Of a stretch of DNA of 64,000 bases, positions 8,865 to 18,884 are shown in pieces (the stretch's first letter is position 1; every line of letters begins with the position of its first letter). The position numbers and the translations under genes were made by a program. Under the pieces are notes generated by a model, which made no database searches, was not told the DNA's origin, and saw only the letters and a program-made list of their open reading frames with translations. Source of the stretch: Bacteroidales bacterium (GTDB lineage: Bacteria > Bacteroidota > Bacteroidia > Bacteroidales > P3); contig JAKVOZ010000002.1 of assembly GCA_022482545.1 (NCBI GenBank), forward strand, positions 150,673 through 214,672, written 5' to 3'.

Positions 8865-11246
8865 ATGAAACAAAACATAATACTAATTATTCTTTTAATA
8901 GGTTTTTCTTCTTATGGTTTTACTCAAACAAATAAAGGCAAGAAGAAAGATTATATTGATTTTAACAAGAACAATAAAAAAGATATTTACGAGGATAAAA
9001 CACAACCGACAGCAAAACGAGTAGAAGACCTCCTTTCTCAGATGACTTTCACAGAAAAACAAGGACAACTATTAATGGATCTTGGTTGGAATATGTATAA
9101 AAGAAAGAATGACAAGATAATTCTTACAGAAGACTTTAAAAATGTGATGAAAGAAAAGAGTCTTGGAGCGTTATGGGGCTTTTTCCGTGCAGACCCTTGG
9201 AGCAACAAGACAGAAAAGACAGCCATAAACCCTCTTTTAGCAAAACAAGGTGTTAATTTATTACAAAAGTATATGATAGATTCCTCACGTCTTGGCATTC
9301 CAATGTTTATTGCCGAAGAATGTATGCACGGAATTATGGAAGTAGGAACGAAGACTTTCCCAACAGGACTTTTGCAAGCCTCTACATTTAACGATTCTCT
9401 TATCTTCCTTATGGCAAAAGAGATAAACCATGAAGCAAAAAAGCAAGGAATAAATATTTGTTTCTCTCCACTGCTTGATATTGCAAGAGATGCACGTTGG
9501 AGTAGAGTAGAAGAGACTTATGGTGAAGATACATATTTGACAAGCGTTATGGGCAAAGCGTTTGTTAAAGGTTTGGTAAATGATGATAAAGATTCAACAA
9601 GACATATACTTGCCACACTAAAACATTTTGCTGCTTATGGCATAAGTGAAGGCGGACATAATGGAGGGAGTGCTCATATTGGAGTAAGAGAACTTAATAG
9701 CGAACTTCTGCCTCCTTTCTTTGTTGCGATAAATTCTGGTGCTGCTCTTGTTATGACTTCTTACAACGAGATAGATGGCACACCTTGCACAATGAATCCT
9801 TATCTTTTGAAACACGTTTTAAGAGATAAATGGAAATTTAATGGTATTGTTATATCTGATTTGCATTCTATTAGTGGTCTTACTTCGCATCAAACAGCCA
9901 AAGACTTAAAACAGGCAGCTGAGAAAAGTATAATGGCAGGCGTTGATATGGATTTATCGGCAACGGACTTCTATAACAATATCTCTAACGTTGATACAAA
10001 CCGTTTGAATGAAGCAGTAAAAAGAGTTTTGACTAAGAAATTTGAGTGTGGTTTGTTTGATAATCCTTATATTGCAGATAAATGGCAAGAAAATAAAGAA
10101 AACGATTCTCTTGTTTATGATGTAGCCAAAGAAGGTATAATATTATTAGAAAACAAAGAAAGTTTCTTACCACTAAACAAAGAGAAAAAGCAGACAATTG
10201 CAGTTATAGGACCAAATGCGAACAATGTATATAATCTTCTTGGCGATTATACTGCACCACAACCACAAGGTAAGGTAACAACTATTTATAATGGAATGAA
10301 GACTTATGAAAACAAAGATATAAAGATAAGTTATTCTTATGGTTGTGGCATAAAAGATACTTCAAGTGCTGGATTTAATGATGCAATACAAAAAGCAAAA
10401 GAAAGCGATGTTGTTGTCCTTTGTCTTGGAGGTAGTTCTTCACGTTACGAAAACATAGAATACCAACAGACAGGTGCAGCAAAAGTAGAGAATAATACTA
10501 TTAGTGATATTTCTTGTGGTGAAGGATTTGACAGAAATTCTTTGTCGTTTCTTGGCAATCAAGAAAAACTGTACCATGAGATTAAAAAATTAAATAAACC
10601 TATTATCTTGGTGCTTGTTAATGGCCGACCACTAATATTAAACAAAGAGATGAAAAACTCTAATGCTGTTTTAGAATGTTTTTATATGGGAGAAAAGGGA
10701 GGACAAGCTCTTGCAGATATTATCTTTGGCAAAGTTAATCCATCAGGCAAACTTCCTATATCCATACCTCGCACAATAGGACAACTACCTATTTATTATA
10801 ACAGCAAGATTGTAGCAAACCGCTCGCCGTATCTTGAAGATAGTTGTCTTGCTCTTTATCCTTTTGGTTACGGACTTTCTTATAGTAAGTTTGCTTATAG
10901 TAATCTTTATGCAAAAGCAATAAACAATGGCACGGATTCTGTTTGTTGTCAAATTAATCTTAATGTTGAGAATATAAGTGATAAGGACGGCAAACAGGTT
11001 GTTGAGGTTTATATACAAAAACCAATATCAAATTTTACTCATTCATCAAAAGAATTGAAAGCATTCAAAAAAGTGTTTATTAAATCAAAACAAACAACAA
11101 ACGTAAGAATACAAATAGATAACAGTGCGTTTAAGGAGTTTGATTTTAATGGAGAAAATGAAAATATATTGAAAGGAGAATATGAGATAATGATAGGGGA
11201 AAATAGCCAAAACATTGTCTTAAAAACCAAAATAGATATTCTTTAA
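8865..11246 (+). CDS. Secreted beta-glucosidase-like glycoside hydrolase, GH3
   Basis: Predicted exo-acting beta-glycosidase that releases glucose or related sugars in the periplasm. The 793 residues start with a signal peptide (MKQNIILIILLIGFSSYGFTQ). A short calcium-loop-like stretch (DFNKNNKKDIYED at about 32-44) is followed by the GH3 barrel with KHFAAYG at about 253-259 and GIVISDLHSISG at about 327-338, where the aspartate near 332 is the expected nucleophile. The alpha/beta sandwich domain runs from about 410 to 640 and a fibronectin III-like C-terminal domain from about 700 to 785. Sugar specificity cannot be told; beta-glucosidase and beta-xylosidase are the main options. Confidence 0.9.
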   Translation: MKQNIILIILLIGFSSYGFTQTNKGKKKDYIDFNKNNKKDIYEDKTQPTAKRVEDLLSQMTFTEKQGQLLMDLGWNMYKRKNDKIILTEDFKNVMKEKSLGALWGFFRADPWSNKTEKTAINPLLAKQGVNLLQKYMIDSSRLGIPMFIAEECMHGIMEVGTKTFPTGLLQASTFNDSLIFLMAKEINHEAKKQGINICFSPLLDIARDARWSRVEETYGEDTYLTSVMGKAFVKGLVNDDKDSTRHILATLKHFAAYGISEGGHNGGSAHIGVRELNSELLPPFFVAINSGAALVMTSYNEIDGTPCTMNPYLLKHVLRDKWKFNGIVISDLHSISGLTSHQTAKDLKQAAEKSIMAGVDMDLSATDFYNNISNVDTNRLNEAVKRVLTKKFECGLFDNPYIADKWQENKENDSLVYDVAKEGIILLENKESFLPLNKEKKQTIAVIGPNANNVYNLLGDYTAPQPQGKVTTIYNGMKTYENKDIKISYSYGCGIKDTSSAGFNDAIQKAKESDVVVLCLGGSSSRYENIEYQQTGAAKVENNTISDISCGEGFDRNSLSFLGNQEKLYHEIKKLNKPIILVLVNGRPLILNKEMKNSNAVLECFYMGEKGGQALADIIFGKVNPSGKLPISIPRTIGQLPIYYNSKIVANRSPYLEDSCLALYPFGYGLSYSKFAYSNLYAKAINNGTDSVCCQINLNVENISDKDGKQVVEVYIQKPISNFTHSSKELKAFKKVFIKSKQTTNVRIQIDNSAFKEFDFNGENENILKGEYEIMIGENSQNIVLKTKIDIL

Positions 11247-11272
11247 AATCAAATAGTTATAAGACTGAAAAT

Positions 11273-11377
11273 AATTCTTTATTCTAATAAAATAAAATCA
11301 AAAGATATTTAAATAAAATCAAGAAATATTTTATTAGAATAGCGATTTATTTTAATAGAATAAAAAGTTATTAAAAT
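11273..11377. repeat. 21-bp periodic intergenic array (family B)
   Basis: Unit starts at 11294, 11315, 11336 and 11357 are exactly 21 bases apart, beginning AAAATCAAAAGA, AAAATCAAGAAA, AGAATAGCGATT and AGAATAAAAAGT and closing with ATTTTATT-like words. A weaker unit precedes at 11273. It fills the gap between the convergent GH3 and T9SS genes and stops before the T9SS stop codon. Confidence 0.8.
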
Positions 11378-11388
11378 GAAAAGAAATA

Positions 11389-14289
11389 TTAAAAATACAC
11401 CTCTATTTTCTTTGTAAATGTTTTGTTGTTTATTTTTCCACGTAACAAATAGACACCTTTTTTTAATGAAGAAAGATTTATTTGTTTTGGCAACGTTGTC
11501 CATCTCATTATCTTTTGGCCAACGGAATTAATTAGAACAGCATCACTTATTGTCATTTCATTAGAGTTGATGTTTATTATACCTTTTGTTGGATTAGGAT
11601 AAAGAGAAACCAAAGCAGAAATATCATTAATATTAATTAAAGAACTTTGTCCAATGGTTACTGTGTCAATGTTGGTGTAGTTAGAAGTATCTCCGGGAGC
11701 ACATATTGAACGAACTCTTACGCAATAAACATCTCCTATATCAAGATTACGTATTGCAAAAGTTGGAGTAATCATAACAATAACATTTTTCCAATTGATA
11801 GCATAAATATTTTTGTATTCAACTTGCCAAATATTAACATTATTAGGACTTTCCCAATTACATAAAAGAGTTTCGTCGCCTTTGGTTTGAAACCATTTTG
11901 TGATAAAGTTGCTTGGTGCTTGACAATTATTTTCGTTGTGTCCTGTTGTAGTGAAATATGCAATTGTGCTGTCTTGTCCTTGGTTGTTATTACAATAAGA
12001 ATAAATAACAAGAATATATGTTGATGCAGAGTCTAATGAAGAAAAATCATAATGAGTGTTTGTTGTTGTATAGGAATTTAAAAGAATGTTGTTCTCATCT
12101 TTAAGTTTCAAAAGCCAAGAAGAATTGTTGGTGCCAGAAGTCCATGATATTCTTGCAAAATTGTTTGTTATGCTGTCAATATCTACGTTTTGAGCAACAG
12201 AACAACCACTAAGTATTTCAAAATTCTTTAAAGAAAATGTTGAAACAGAATCATTATGAAATGGAATAACAGAAAAATATACTCTAAAATTAGTATCTAA
12301 GATGTAGTTTGTTAAATCAATAGTTGTTGATAAGAAAGAGTTAGTGCTTGGTAATGATTGCAAAGAAGAATAAGTCTGTCCTGAGTTGTTGGAAACTAAT
12401 ATGTTTAATGAAGAGTTACAAGTATAATCAAAACGCATCAATGCCGAAGAAAGACTATTTAAGTTAATTGCAGGAGAAATGAGATTATTACTATTAGTAT
12501 CCCAACAAGAAACAAGATTGTTGAAGCCATCGTTTGAGTTGTAGTTTATTGTGGAAGAAACAAGATAAGGAAAATCATTTATTGGAGAACAAAGCGTTTT
12601 AATTAATAATTCACTTGTCCAAAGACTTGAATCATTAATAGAATTGATCGCTTTGATTTTTACAAGATATTCTGTATTTGCATTAAGATTATTAATTGTT
12701 AGAGAGTTAGTAAAACTTGTATCATAATTCCATAAAGAAGAGTTGTCGTTCTTTTTGAAGGCAACAATCCATTTATTAATGTTTGTTTGATTATCCCAAT
12801 TGAGATTAATATTAGAATAATTCACAGAATAAGTTATATTTGTTGGTACAGAAACTATTATATTTGTTTTGAAAGAGTCTATTGTTGAATAAAAACTTTG
12901 TTCATCATTACAGTTGGATTGTACTCTAAATTGATAATAAGTGCCAGGAGAAAGATTGTAAAGAAGATAGTTGTTTTCTACATCATTTATTGTTGTCCAT
13001 AGAGAATCACTTGTTTTTTTGTATTCAATATTAAAAGATGTTTGATTGTTAGCCATATTCCATGAAACAATAGCAGATGTTGAACTTATGTTTGTTGCTT
13101 TTAAAGAATCTGCAATAGGACAATATCTTGCTGTAAGATAAATATCATCAATAGCAATAGAAGAAGAACTATTAATAGAAGAAGCATTATTTGTCCAAAC
13201 AAAAACTATTCGTCTTGTGCTACCAGTGTATGCTGATGGTAATTCAATATGTTCTTGTTTCCAAAGATTGTTAGTATTATTGTAAAGAATACTTCCTACT
13301 TGATACATATCATTAGGTAATGAATTAAGAGAAAGACTACTACCATTGCTTGTTAAATAAACTTTCACACCATCACTATTGCTAATAAGAGATGATTTAT
13401 ATTTAAAGTCAATATAAAAACTTACTGCATCTTGAGGAACATTAAAATCAATATAAGCATAAGATATTGTGGAGTCGGTGTTGTTAAATGAATTAGATAT
13501 GCCATTATCATTGCTAACATACAAAGAATGTCCCGGAAGATTGTTATCTCCATTATAATTATTACCTATTGCCCAAGCGTTTTTTGGACTACTTATTAAA
13601 CCAACATTACTATTAGAAGCACTATCTTCAAAATCAATCAATATTGGTAATTCTCTTATGCTGTTATCGTTTAAATATTTTGCATAAATATAACTCCAAT
13701 TGCTTAAAGAAGAAGAGCAATGCTTACGGACAGATAATTGATAAATATTACCATTAGTTAAATTGTTTAAGACGTATTCTTGATTAGAAGTGAAATATCT
13801 AAGTCCAGTATTATTAGGATTTGTTCCTATTTCATCATATACAACTTCATAAGAGGCGTCAGTGTTAAGAGATTGCCATTGTAATCGTAATCCATTATTA
13901 CTCATATCTCCAATAATAAGATTGCTTACATTTGAACAAGATGAAGAGAAACCTAATGTGAAGAAACTGTGAATTATACTCCATTGCGATGTATCGTTGT
14001 TGTTATCAATCATACATACTTTCCAATTATATTGGGTTCCGGAAACAAGATTAAGTATCTGCAGACTATTTGTTGTAGTGTATTCTTGAATAACTTCGCT
14101 CGAAAAAGAAACATTGTAAGATACAATCCAACCAATAGCAGAAGAATTGTTATTCCATGATAATGTGGCAGAAATATCATCTATGTTGTTCTCGCTTAAT
14201 CCAGTAGGAATAGGCAAAGAAGAACTTTGAGCAAAGGTAGTTATTACAGAGAATATGGTGATAATTATTATAAAAAGAGTTTTCTTCAT
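11389..14289 (-). CDS. Large secreted fibronectin III protein with T9SS sorting domain
   Basis: A 966-residue surface or extracellular protein of unknown ligand. It has a signal peptide (MKKTLFIIIITIFSVITTFA, cut near residue 20), two fibronectin type III domains (about 25-205), a jelly-roll, cleaved-adhesin/MAM-like domain (about 215-390), then at least four more fibronectin-like modules (about 390-885) with one further jelly-roll stretch near 590-690. The C-terminus (about 893-966) has the type A sorting-domain pattern: LYPNPTKGIININ, then GVYLLRG and KKIEVYF. This means export through the Por/T9SS machinery and surface anchoring or release. No enzyme motif is visible, so adhesion or glycan binding is the likely role. 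Confidence 0.88.
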   Translation of the reverse strand: MKKTLFIIIITIFSVITTFAQSSSLPIPTGLSENNIDDISATLSWNNNSSAIGWIVSYNVSFSSEVIQEYTTTNSLQILNLVSGTQYNWKVCMIDNNNDTSQWSIIHSFFTLGFSSSCSNVSNLIIGDMSNNGLRLQWQSLNTDASYEVVYDEIGTNPNNTGLRYFTSNQEYVLNNLTNGNIYQLSVRKHCSSSLSNWSYIYAKYLNDNSIRELPILIDFEDSASNSNVGLISSPKNAWAIGNNYNGDNNLPGHSLYVSNDNGISNSFNNTDSTISYAYIDFNVPQDAVSFYIDFKYKSSLISNSDGVKVYLTSNGSSLSLNSLPNDMYQVGSILYNNTNNLWKQEHIELPSAYTGSTRRIVFVWTNNASSINSSSSIAIDDIYLTARYCPIADSLKATNISSTSAIVSWNMANNQTSFNIEYKKTSDSLWTTINDVENNYLLYNLSPGTYYQFRVQSNCNDEQSFYSTIDSFKTNIIVSVPTNITYSVNYSNINLNWDNQTNINKWIVAFKKNDNSSLWNYDTSFTNSLTINNLNANTEYLVKIKAINSINDSSLWTSELLIKTLCSPINDFPYLVSSTINYNSNDGFNNLVSCWDTNSNNLISPAINLNSLSSALMRFDYTCNSSLNILVSNNSGQTYSSLQSLPSTNSFLSTTIDLTNYILDTNFRVYFSVIPFHNDSVSTFSLKNFEILSGCSVAQNVDIDSITNNFARISWTSGTNNSSWLLKLKDENNILLNSYTTTNTHYDFSSLDSASTYILVIYSYCNNNQGQDSTIAYFTTTGHNENNCQAPSNFITKWFQTKGDETLLCNWESPNNVNIWQVEYKNIYAINWKNVIVMITPTFAIRNLDIGDVYCVRVRSICAPGDTSNYTNIDTVTIGQSSLININDISALVSLYPNPTKGIININSNEMTISDAVLINSVGQKIMRWTTLPKQINLSSLKKGVYLLRGKINNKTFTKKIEVYF

Positions 14290-14320
14290 GTGCTATTAAA
14301 TGTTTTTGTGATTAATTTGG

Positions 14321-14349
14321 CAAAAATAAGAAAATTTTATTAAAAACAA
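14321..14349 (-). promoter_or_regulatory. Promoter of the T9SS protein gene
   Basis: On the minus strand TTG (complement of 14347-14349) and TATTTTTG (complement of 14321-14328) are 18 bases apart, 32 bases ahead of the start codon. Confidence 0.6.
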
Positions 14350-14391
14350 AGTTAAAAAATCATGAAAAATAGTTATTTCTAAAAATTTTTG

Positions 14392-14399
14392 TACATTTG
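14392..14399 (+). promoter_or_regulatory. -7 element of parE promoter, start-codon proximal
   Basis: TACATTTG ends only 6 bases before the ATG at 14406, so transcription should start at or next to the start codon and the mRNA would be leaderless or nearly so. No clear -33 TTG is present. Confidence 0.55.
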
Positions 14400-14405
14400 C
14401 AAGTT

Positions 14406-16268
14406 ATGATGGAAAATGAAGAAAATAAGAATATCAAATATACAGAAGACAATGTTATTACATTAAAGTGGAATGAGCATATAAGACTTCGTCCAGGAAT
14501 GTATATAGGAAAACTTGGGACAGGGGCTTCGTATGATGATGGTATTTATGTTTTGATAAAAGAGATAATAGACAACTCTATTGATGAATTCGCCATGGGA
14601 AATGGTAACACAATAGAAGTTAATATTGATTTTGAGAGTAAGAAAGTACGAGTTAGAGATTATGGAAGAGGCATACCTCTTGGTAAGACAGTAGATTGCG
14701 TTGCTAAGATGAATACAGGAGCAAAATATGATTCAAACACTTTCAAGAAATCAGTAGGAATGAATGGTGTTGGAACAAAAGCCGTAAATGCTTTAAGTGA
14801 ATATTTTCGTGTTCAATCAATAGTTGATGGCAAAACAAAAATAGCCGAATTTAGTAAAGGCGAATTAATAAAAGAATATGATATTGCTCCAATAGAGAGT
14901 AAGAATGGAACAATAATAGAGTTTATACCAGATAAATCGCTTTTTGATAACTATTCATTTATTGATGAATATGTAGTTAAAATGATTTGGAATTATGCTT
15001 ATCTTAATAAAGGACTTTCTTTAATATATAATGGTAATAAGATAAAGAGCCAAAATGGATTATTGGATTTATTGAATAATAATATGGATAGTGAGGGCTT
15101 ATACCCAATAATACATATTAAAGAAGGTGATTTTGAATATGCATTCACTCATTCTGATAAAGTATTAACAGAAGAACATTATGCTTTTGTTAATGGACAA
15201 CATACAACACAAGGAGGAACACATCTTGTTGCTTTTCGTGAGGCAATAGTAAGGTCATTAAAAGATTTTTATAAAAAAGATTATGAGCCAAGTGATATTC
15301 GTAATGGTTTAGTATCGGCAATAAGTCTTAGGATAAAAGAGCCTGTTTTTGAAAGTCAAACAAAGACTAAACTTGGTTCTATGAATATGGATAAAGATAA
15401 AGGACCAACAGTAAGAAATTATATTAATGATATAGTAAAACGTACTCTTGATGATTTCTTGCATATTCATAGTGACATAGCAGACCTTATCTTACAAAAA
15501 ATCATTCAAAATGAGAAAGAAAGAAAAGGAATGCAAAATGTTAAGAAGCTTGCCAAAGAAAGTGCAAAGAAAGTAAGTCTTACAAATAAAAAACTTAGAG
15601 ATTGCAGAATACATTATAATAGTAAAGATGAAAGACGTTTAGAAACTACACTTTTTATTACAGAGGGAGATTCAGCAAGTGGTTCAATAACAAAGAGTCG
15701 TGATGTTAAAACACAAGCAGTCTTTTCGCTTAGAGGTAAGCCACTTAATACTTTTGGAAAGAGTAAGTCGGTAGTTTATGAGAATGAAGAGTTTAATCTT
15801 TTACATAATGCTTTGAATATAGATGAAGATATGGACAATCTTCGTTATAATAATATCGTTATAGCAACCGATGCTGATGTTGATGGAATGCACATAAGAA
15901 TGTTGATGATGACTTTCTTTTTGCAGTTCTATCCTGATTTGGTTAAAAGCGGGCATATATATATTTTGCAGACTCCTCTTTTTAGAGTAAGAAATAAGAA
16001 AGAGACGAAGTATTGTTATTCAGAAGATGAGAAAACAGATGCTATAAAGAAATTAAAGACACAAGTAGAAATAACAAGATTCAAAGGACTTGGAGAGATT
16101 TCGCCAGATGAGTTTGTTCATTTTATTGGAAAAGATATGCGACTTGACCCTGTAATACTTAATAAAGAGTCAGGAATAAGTGATGTGTTGGAATACTTTA
16201 TGGGCAAAAACACAATGGAAAGACAAAACTATATTATAGATAATCTTAGATATGAAGAAATACAATAA
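14406..16268 (+). CDS. parE: DNA topoisomerase IV subunit B (ParE/GyrB-type ATPase subunit)
   Basis: ATPase subunit of a type IIA topoisomerase that decatenates daughter chromosomes. I start it at ATG 14406; a TTG nine bases upstream overlaps the promoter and is unlikely. Visible: the GHKL ATPase site ([13 protein letters not shown] near 50-63, GRGIPLG near 90-96, [14 protein letters not shown] near 120-133), transducer domain to about 390, and the TOPRIM domain with EGDSASGS near 420 and [14 protein letters not shown] near 490-503. At about 620 residues it lacks the long insert of many GyrB proteins, consistent with ParE. No parC follows; the next gene encodes a secreted protein. Confidence 0.92.
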   Translation: MMENEENKNIKYTEDNVITLKWNEHIRLRPGMYIGKLGTGASYDDGIYVLIKEIIDNSIDEFAMGNGNTIEVNIDFESKKVRVRDYGRGIPLGKTVDCVAKMNTGAKYDSNTFKKSVGMNGVGTKAVNALSEYFRVQSIVDGKTKIAEFSKGELIKEYDIAPIESKNGTIIEFIPDKSLFDNYSFIDEYVVKMIWNYAYLNKGLSLIYNGNKIKSQNGLLDLLNNNMDSEGLYPIIHIKEGDFEYAFTHSDKVLTEEHYAFVNGQHTTQGGTHLVAFREAIVRSLKDFYKKDYEPSDIRNGLVSAISLRIKEPVFESQTKTKLGSMNMDKDKGPTVRNYINDIVKRTLDDFLHIHSDIADLILQKIIQNEKERKGMQNVKKLAKESAKKVSLTNKKLRDCRIHYNSKDERRLETTLFITEGDSASGSITKSRDVKTQAVFSLRGKPLNTFGKSKSVVYENEEFNLLHNALNIDEDMDNLRYNNIVIATDADVDGMHIRMLMMTFFLQFYPDLVKSGHIYILQTPLFRVRNKKETKYCYSEDEKTDAIKKLKTQVEITRFKGLGEISPDEFVHFIGKDMRLDPVILNKESGISDVLEYFMGKNTMERQNYIIDNLRYEEIQ

Positions 16269-16281
16269 AAACACAAAAAAT

Positions 16282-16950
16282 ATGAGAAGGAACATTTTTT
16301 TGATAATATTGATTATGGTAGCAACAATAAATGTTGTTAAGGCACAAGAAGAGGTAAATATAAAACCTTGGACAGATGTTATAATAGATAATCGTGAGCC
16401 AAAAGATTGGAAATGGAATAAAACATCAGCTACAAGATTTTCTATTCGTGGAGATTTTGATGGCGATGGATTTGAAGAAAATCTTTACGAGACAGATACT
16501 GCAATAGTTTCAGATAATAAAGAACTTACACCACTTCATCTTGATGGCGACCTTGGAGTATATTTTCTTATCAATGAAGGAGATTTAGATGGAGATGGAG
16601 GCGATGAAATATCTCTTATGACTGTTTATAGAGACTACTCTAATGTTAATTTCTTCCGTGTTTTTTCATATACAGGAAACTCTTGGACAGAACTATTTAA
16701 TGTTAAAGCACACGAATATGATTGTCCTAACTATCGTCCAACAAAACCAGAAGAGATGTTTACTTATACATGGAAAAGAAAAAATCATTATGATATGAAT
16801 AAAGTTATCTTAAAGAAAGAAGATGGTGTTGTTGATGTTATAGGTACTCATCCATGCGGAAGATACGCTGTTGAGCATATAAAGATAGTAAATAAGAGAT
16901 CAGCTAAAAGAGAATGGGGCGAAATAATTGAGCCTCGCACAGATTTATAA
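16282..16950 (+). CDS. Secreted protein with DxDGDG calcium-loop repeats
   Basis: I do not recognise a named family. ATG 16282 gives a 222-residue product with a clean signal peptide (MRRNIFLIILIMVATINVVKAQ), whereas the upstream in-frame ATG at 16252 overlaps parE by 17 bases and adds a charged extension. Two aspartate-rich loops, DFDGDGFEE (about 58-66) and DLDGDGGDE (about 101-109), resemble the FG-GAP/integrin-like or EF-hand-type calcium sites seen in secreted repeat proteins. The rest is beta-rich with two cysteines. It starts 13 bases after parE ends and 8 bases before the next gene, so it is probably in one operon with them, though no functional link is evident. Confidence 0.7.
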   Translation: MRRNIFLIILIMVATINVVKAQEEVNIKPWTDVIIDNREPKDWKWNKTSATRFSIRGDFDGDGFEENLYETDTAIVSDNKELTPLHLDGDLGVYFLINEGDLDGDGGDEISLMTVYRDYSNVNFFRVFSYTGNSWTELFNVKAHEYDCPNYRPTKPEEMFTYTWKRKNHYDMNKVILKKEDGVVDVIGTHPCGRYAVEHIKIVNKRSAKREWGEIIEPRTDL

Positions 16951-16958
16951 TAATTTAC

Positions 16959-17669
16959 ATGTATGTAATATTAATAATAGTAGGTCTTATATCTGGATTT
17001 TTTTCAGGCTCTGTTGGATTTGGTGGCGGAATGATTATCTTGCCAGTAATAACATATTTTTATGGCGTAGAGATTGCAGTTCCTATTTCAACTATTGCTC
17101 AAATGTTAAGTAATCTTTCTCGTTCTGCTTTTGGATTCAAAGATATTCAATGGAAGAAGGTATTTCAATTTCTTATCTTTGCCGCACCCCTTACTGCAAT
17201 AGGCTCTTATGGATTTGCCGTTGTTCCAAAACAATTAATGACAAGAATATTATGTGTGTTTCTTATAATTTTTGCTATTATGAAAGTCACAGGCAAAATA
17301 AAATTACCTCAAACAAAGACAACAGTAGTAGTAGGTGGAGGTTTAACAGGATTAATTAATGGATTGTTAGGTATATCAGGGCCACTAAGTAGTGCCGTCT
17401 TTCTTACTTTTGGATTGTCAAATGTGGCTTATATTGCAAGTGAATCAACAGCAGCATTCTTTATGCATCTAATAAAAGCAATAACTTATAATAAGTTAAA
17501 TTTAATGAATAGTCATATATTGTTTAATGGACTTTTTATTGGAATAGCAATGATGGTTGGCAATTATTTGGCTATTCGTTTAATAAAAAATATTAATAAA
17601 AAACTATATCAAAAGATTGTTGCTATTACAATGATACTTGTTTCTTTGTGGCTAATAATCTCTGTTTAA
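16959..17669 (+). CDS. TauE/SafE-family membrane transporter
   Basis: Inner-membrane protein of the TauE/SafE (DUF81) family, whose members export sulfite, sulfoacetate or other small anions. The 236 residues form about seven to eight membrane helices with the two glycine-rich half-repeats of the family: ISGFFSGSVGFGGGMIILPV (about 10-29) and GGGLTGLINGLLGISGPLSS (about 126-145). It begins 8 bases after the preceding secreted-protein gene. The substrate is not predictable from sequence. Confidence 0.88.
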   Translation: MYVILIIVGLISGFFSGSVGFGGGMIILPVITYFYGVEIAVPISTIAQMLSNLSRSAFGFKDIQWKKVFQFLIFAAPLTAIGSYGFAVVPKQLMTRILCVFLIIFAIMKVTGKIKLPQTKTTVVVGGGLTGLINGLLGISGPLSSAVFLTFGLSNVAYIASESTAAFFMHLIKAITYNKLNLMNSHILFNGLFIGIAMMVGNYLAIRLIKNINKKLYQKIVAITMILVSLWLIISV

Positions 17670-17682
17670 AGATGCCGAAAAT

Positions 17683-17800
17683 GGATTAAAGAACTATTTT
17701 ACTGTCTTTTGATTCCATTTTAATAGAATCAAGAACTATTTTAATAGAATAGCAATCCATTTTTAATAGAATCAAGAACTATTTGAATATAATCAAGAAA
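17683..17800. repeat. 21-bp periodic intergenic array (family B)
   Basis: Unit starts 17683, 17704, 17725, 17746, 17768 and 17789 (steps 21, 21, 21, 22, 21). Most units pair a word like AGAATCAAGAA or AGAATAGCAATC with CTATTTTAAT or CATTTTTAAT. The second unit (GTCTTTTGATTCCATTTTAA) reads like the reverse orientation of its neighbours, making a near-palindrome with the third. The array starts 13 bases after the TauE-family stop codon. Confidence 0.85.
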
Positions 17801-17843
17801 AAGTTTTTGTTTGTTTTGATTTTAGTATTTGAAATAAAAGCAG

Positions 17844-17851
17844 TACTTTTG
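17844..17851 (+). promoter_or_regulatory. -7 element of YitT-family gene promoter
   Basis: TACTTTTG matches TAnnTTTG and lies 33 bases before the start codon; TTTG words occur upstream but at imperfect spacing. Confidence 0.55.
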
Positions 17852-17884
17852 CAAAAATTTTAATCAAAAAAACAACTTAATTTT

Positions 17885-18808
17885 ATGACACAAAAAGAAA
17901 AGATTTTTTCAAAACAATGGTTTATTTCCTATGGACTTGTAATCTTTGGAAGTTTTTTATTTGCTGTTGGCGATGTGATGTTTGCCAATCCATATCGTTT
18001 AGCCCCGGGAGGAACATATGGTCTTGCAAACGTATTCAACACTCTTTGGAGTTGGAAGATTAGTTATTATGCAATCTGTATGGATATACCACTTTTGCTT
18101 ATTGGAACATGGATTCTTGGTCCTAAGTTTGGAATAAAGACAATTGTTTCTACTATTTGTATATTTGTCTTTGTTTGGCTTTTGGAGAGCGTTTGGGGAT
18201 ATGATCCACTAATTCATGGCAAGATGCTAACAAATGTGCCAAAAGGTGCCTTGAATTTTGAACCTGATTACATTCTTAATACTATTGTCGCAGGACTTAT
18301 TTATGGAGTTGCAATAGGGCTTATTTTTCGTTCTGGTGCAACATCAGGAGGTAGTGATATTATTTCAATGATAATAAACAAATACACACATGCTTCTTTG
18401 GGAACATTAGTCGTTATTGTTGATTCTTGTATAACTCTTACAACACTAATTGCTTTCAAAGATGTAAGGCTACCTATTTATTCGCTTATCTTAATATTCA
18501 TTGAGGGAAAAGTGATAGACCTTGTTATTGATGGATTTAAAACAAATAAGACAATATTTATTATAACAGATAAGTATGAAGAGGTAAGACATATCATCGT
18601 TAATGAATTAGATAGAAGTGGAACATGTTTTACTGGTGTAGGTCTTTATAAAGGAACAGAGAGGAAGATGATTTATACAACTGTAAGTAGGAGCGAATTT
18701 GTTAAGATAAAACTTGCAATACGAAAAATAGACCCACGTTGTTTTATTAACGTAGTAGATAGTGCAGAAACACTTGGTGAGGGATTTAAATCATTACCAG
18801 AAGCATAA
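17885..18808 (+). CDS. YitT family membrane protein (DUF161 plus DUF2179)
   Basis: Inner-membrane protein of the YitT family, function unknown; members are proposed small-molecule transporters. The 307 residues comprise an N-terminal five- to six-helix membrane part (about 15-220) that includes FANPYRLAPGGTYGLANVF (about 34-52) and FRSGATSGGSDIISMIINKY (about 147-166), both typical of DUF161. A soluble C-terminal DUF2179 domain follows (about 225-295, with GTERKMIYTTVSRSE). It is a single-gene unit between its own promoter and a strong terminator. Confidence 0.9.
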   Translation: MTQKEKIFSKQWFISYGLVIFGSFLFAVGDVMFANPYRLAPGGTYGLANVFNTLWSWKISYYAICMDIPLLLIGTWILGPKFGIKTIVSTICIFVFVWLLESVWGYDPLIHGKMLTNVPKGALNFEPDYILNTIVAGLIYGVAIGLIFRSGATSGGSDIISMIINKYTHASLGTLVVIVDSCITLTTLIAFKDVRLPIYSLILIFIEGKVIDLVIDGFKTNKTIFIITDKYEEVRHIIVNELDRSGTCFTGVGLYKGTERKMIYTTVSRSEFVKIKLAIRKIDPRCFINVVDSAETLGEGFKSLPEA

Positions 18809-18843
18809 AAAAAGAAAGAAATAATTTTATTTTATATTTATTG

Positions 18844-18880
18844 AATGGCACTATTAATTATAACGATAGTGCCATTTTTT
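18844..18880 (+). terminator. Terminator between the YitT gene and the convergent TPR gene
   Basis: AATGGCACTAT (18844-18854) pairs perfectly with ATAGTGCCATT (18866-18876), then TTTT. The stem is 11 bp with an 11-base loop. The AATGGCA word resembles the family A array core but is used here once, as a hairpin. Confidence 0.85.
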
Positions 18881-18884
18881 GTTA

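Noticed and set aside
18844..18880. AATGGCA hairpin as a member of the family A array
   Set aside because: A single perfect stem-loop with a T-run at a convergent gene end is explained as a terminator; there is no periodic repetition.
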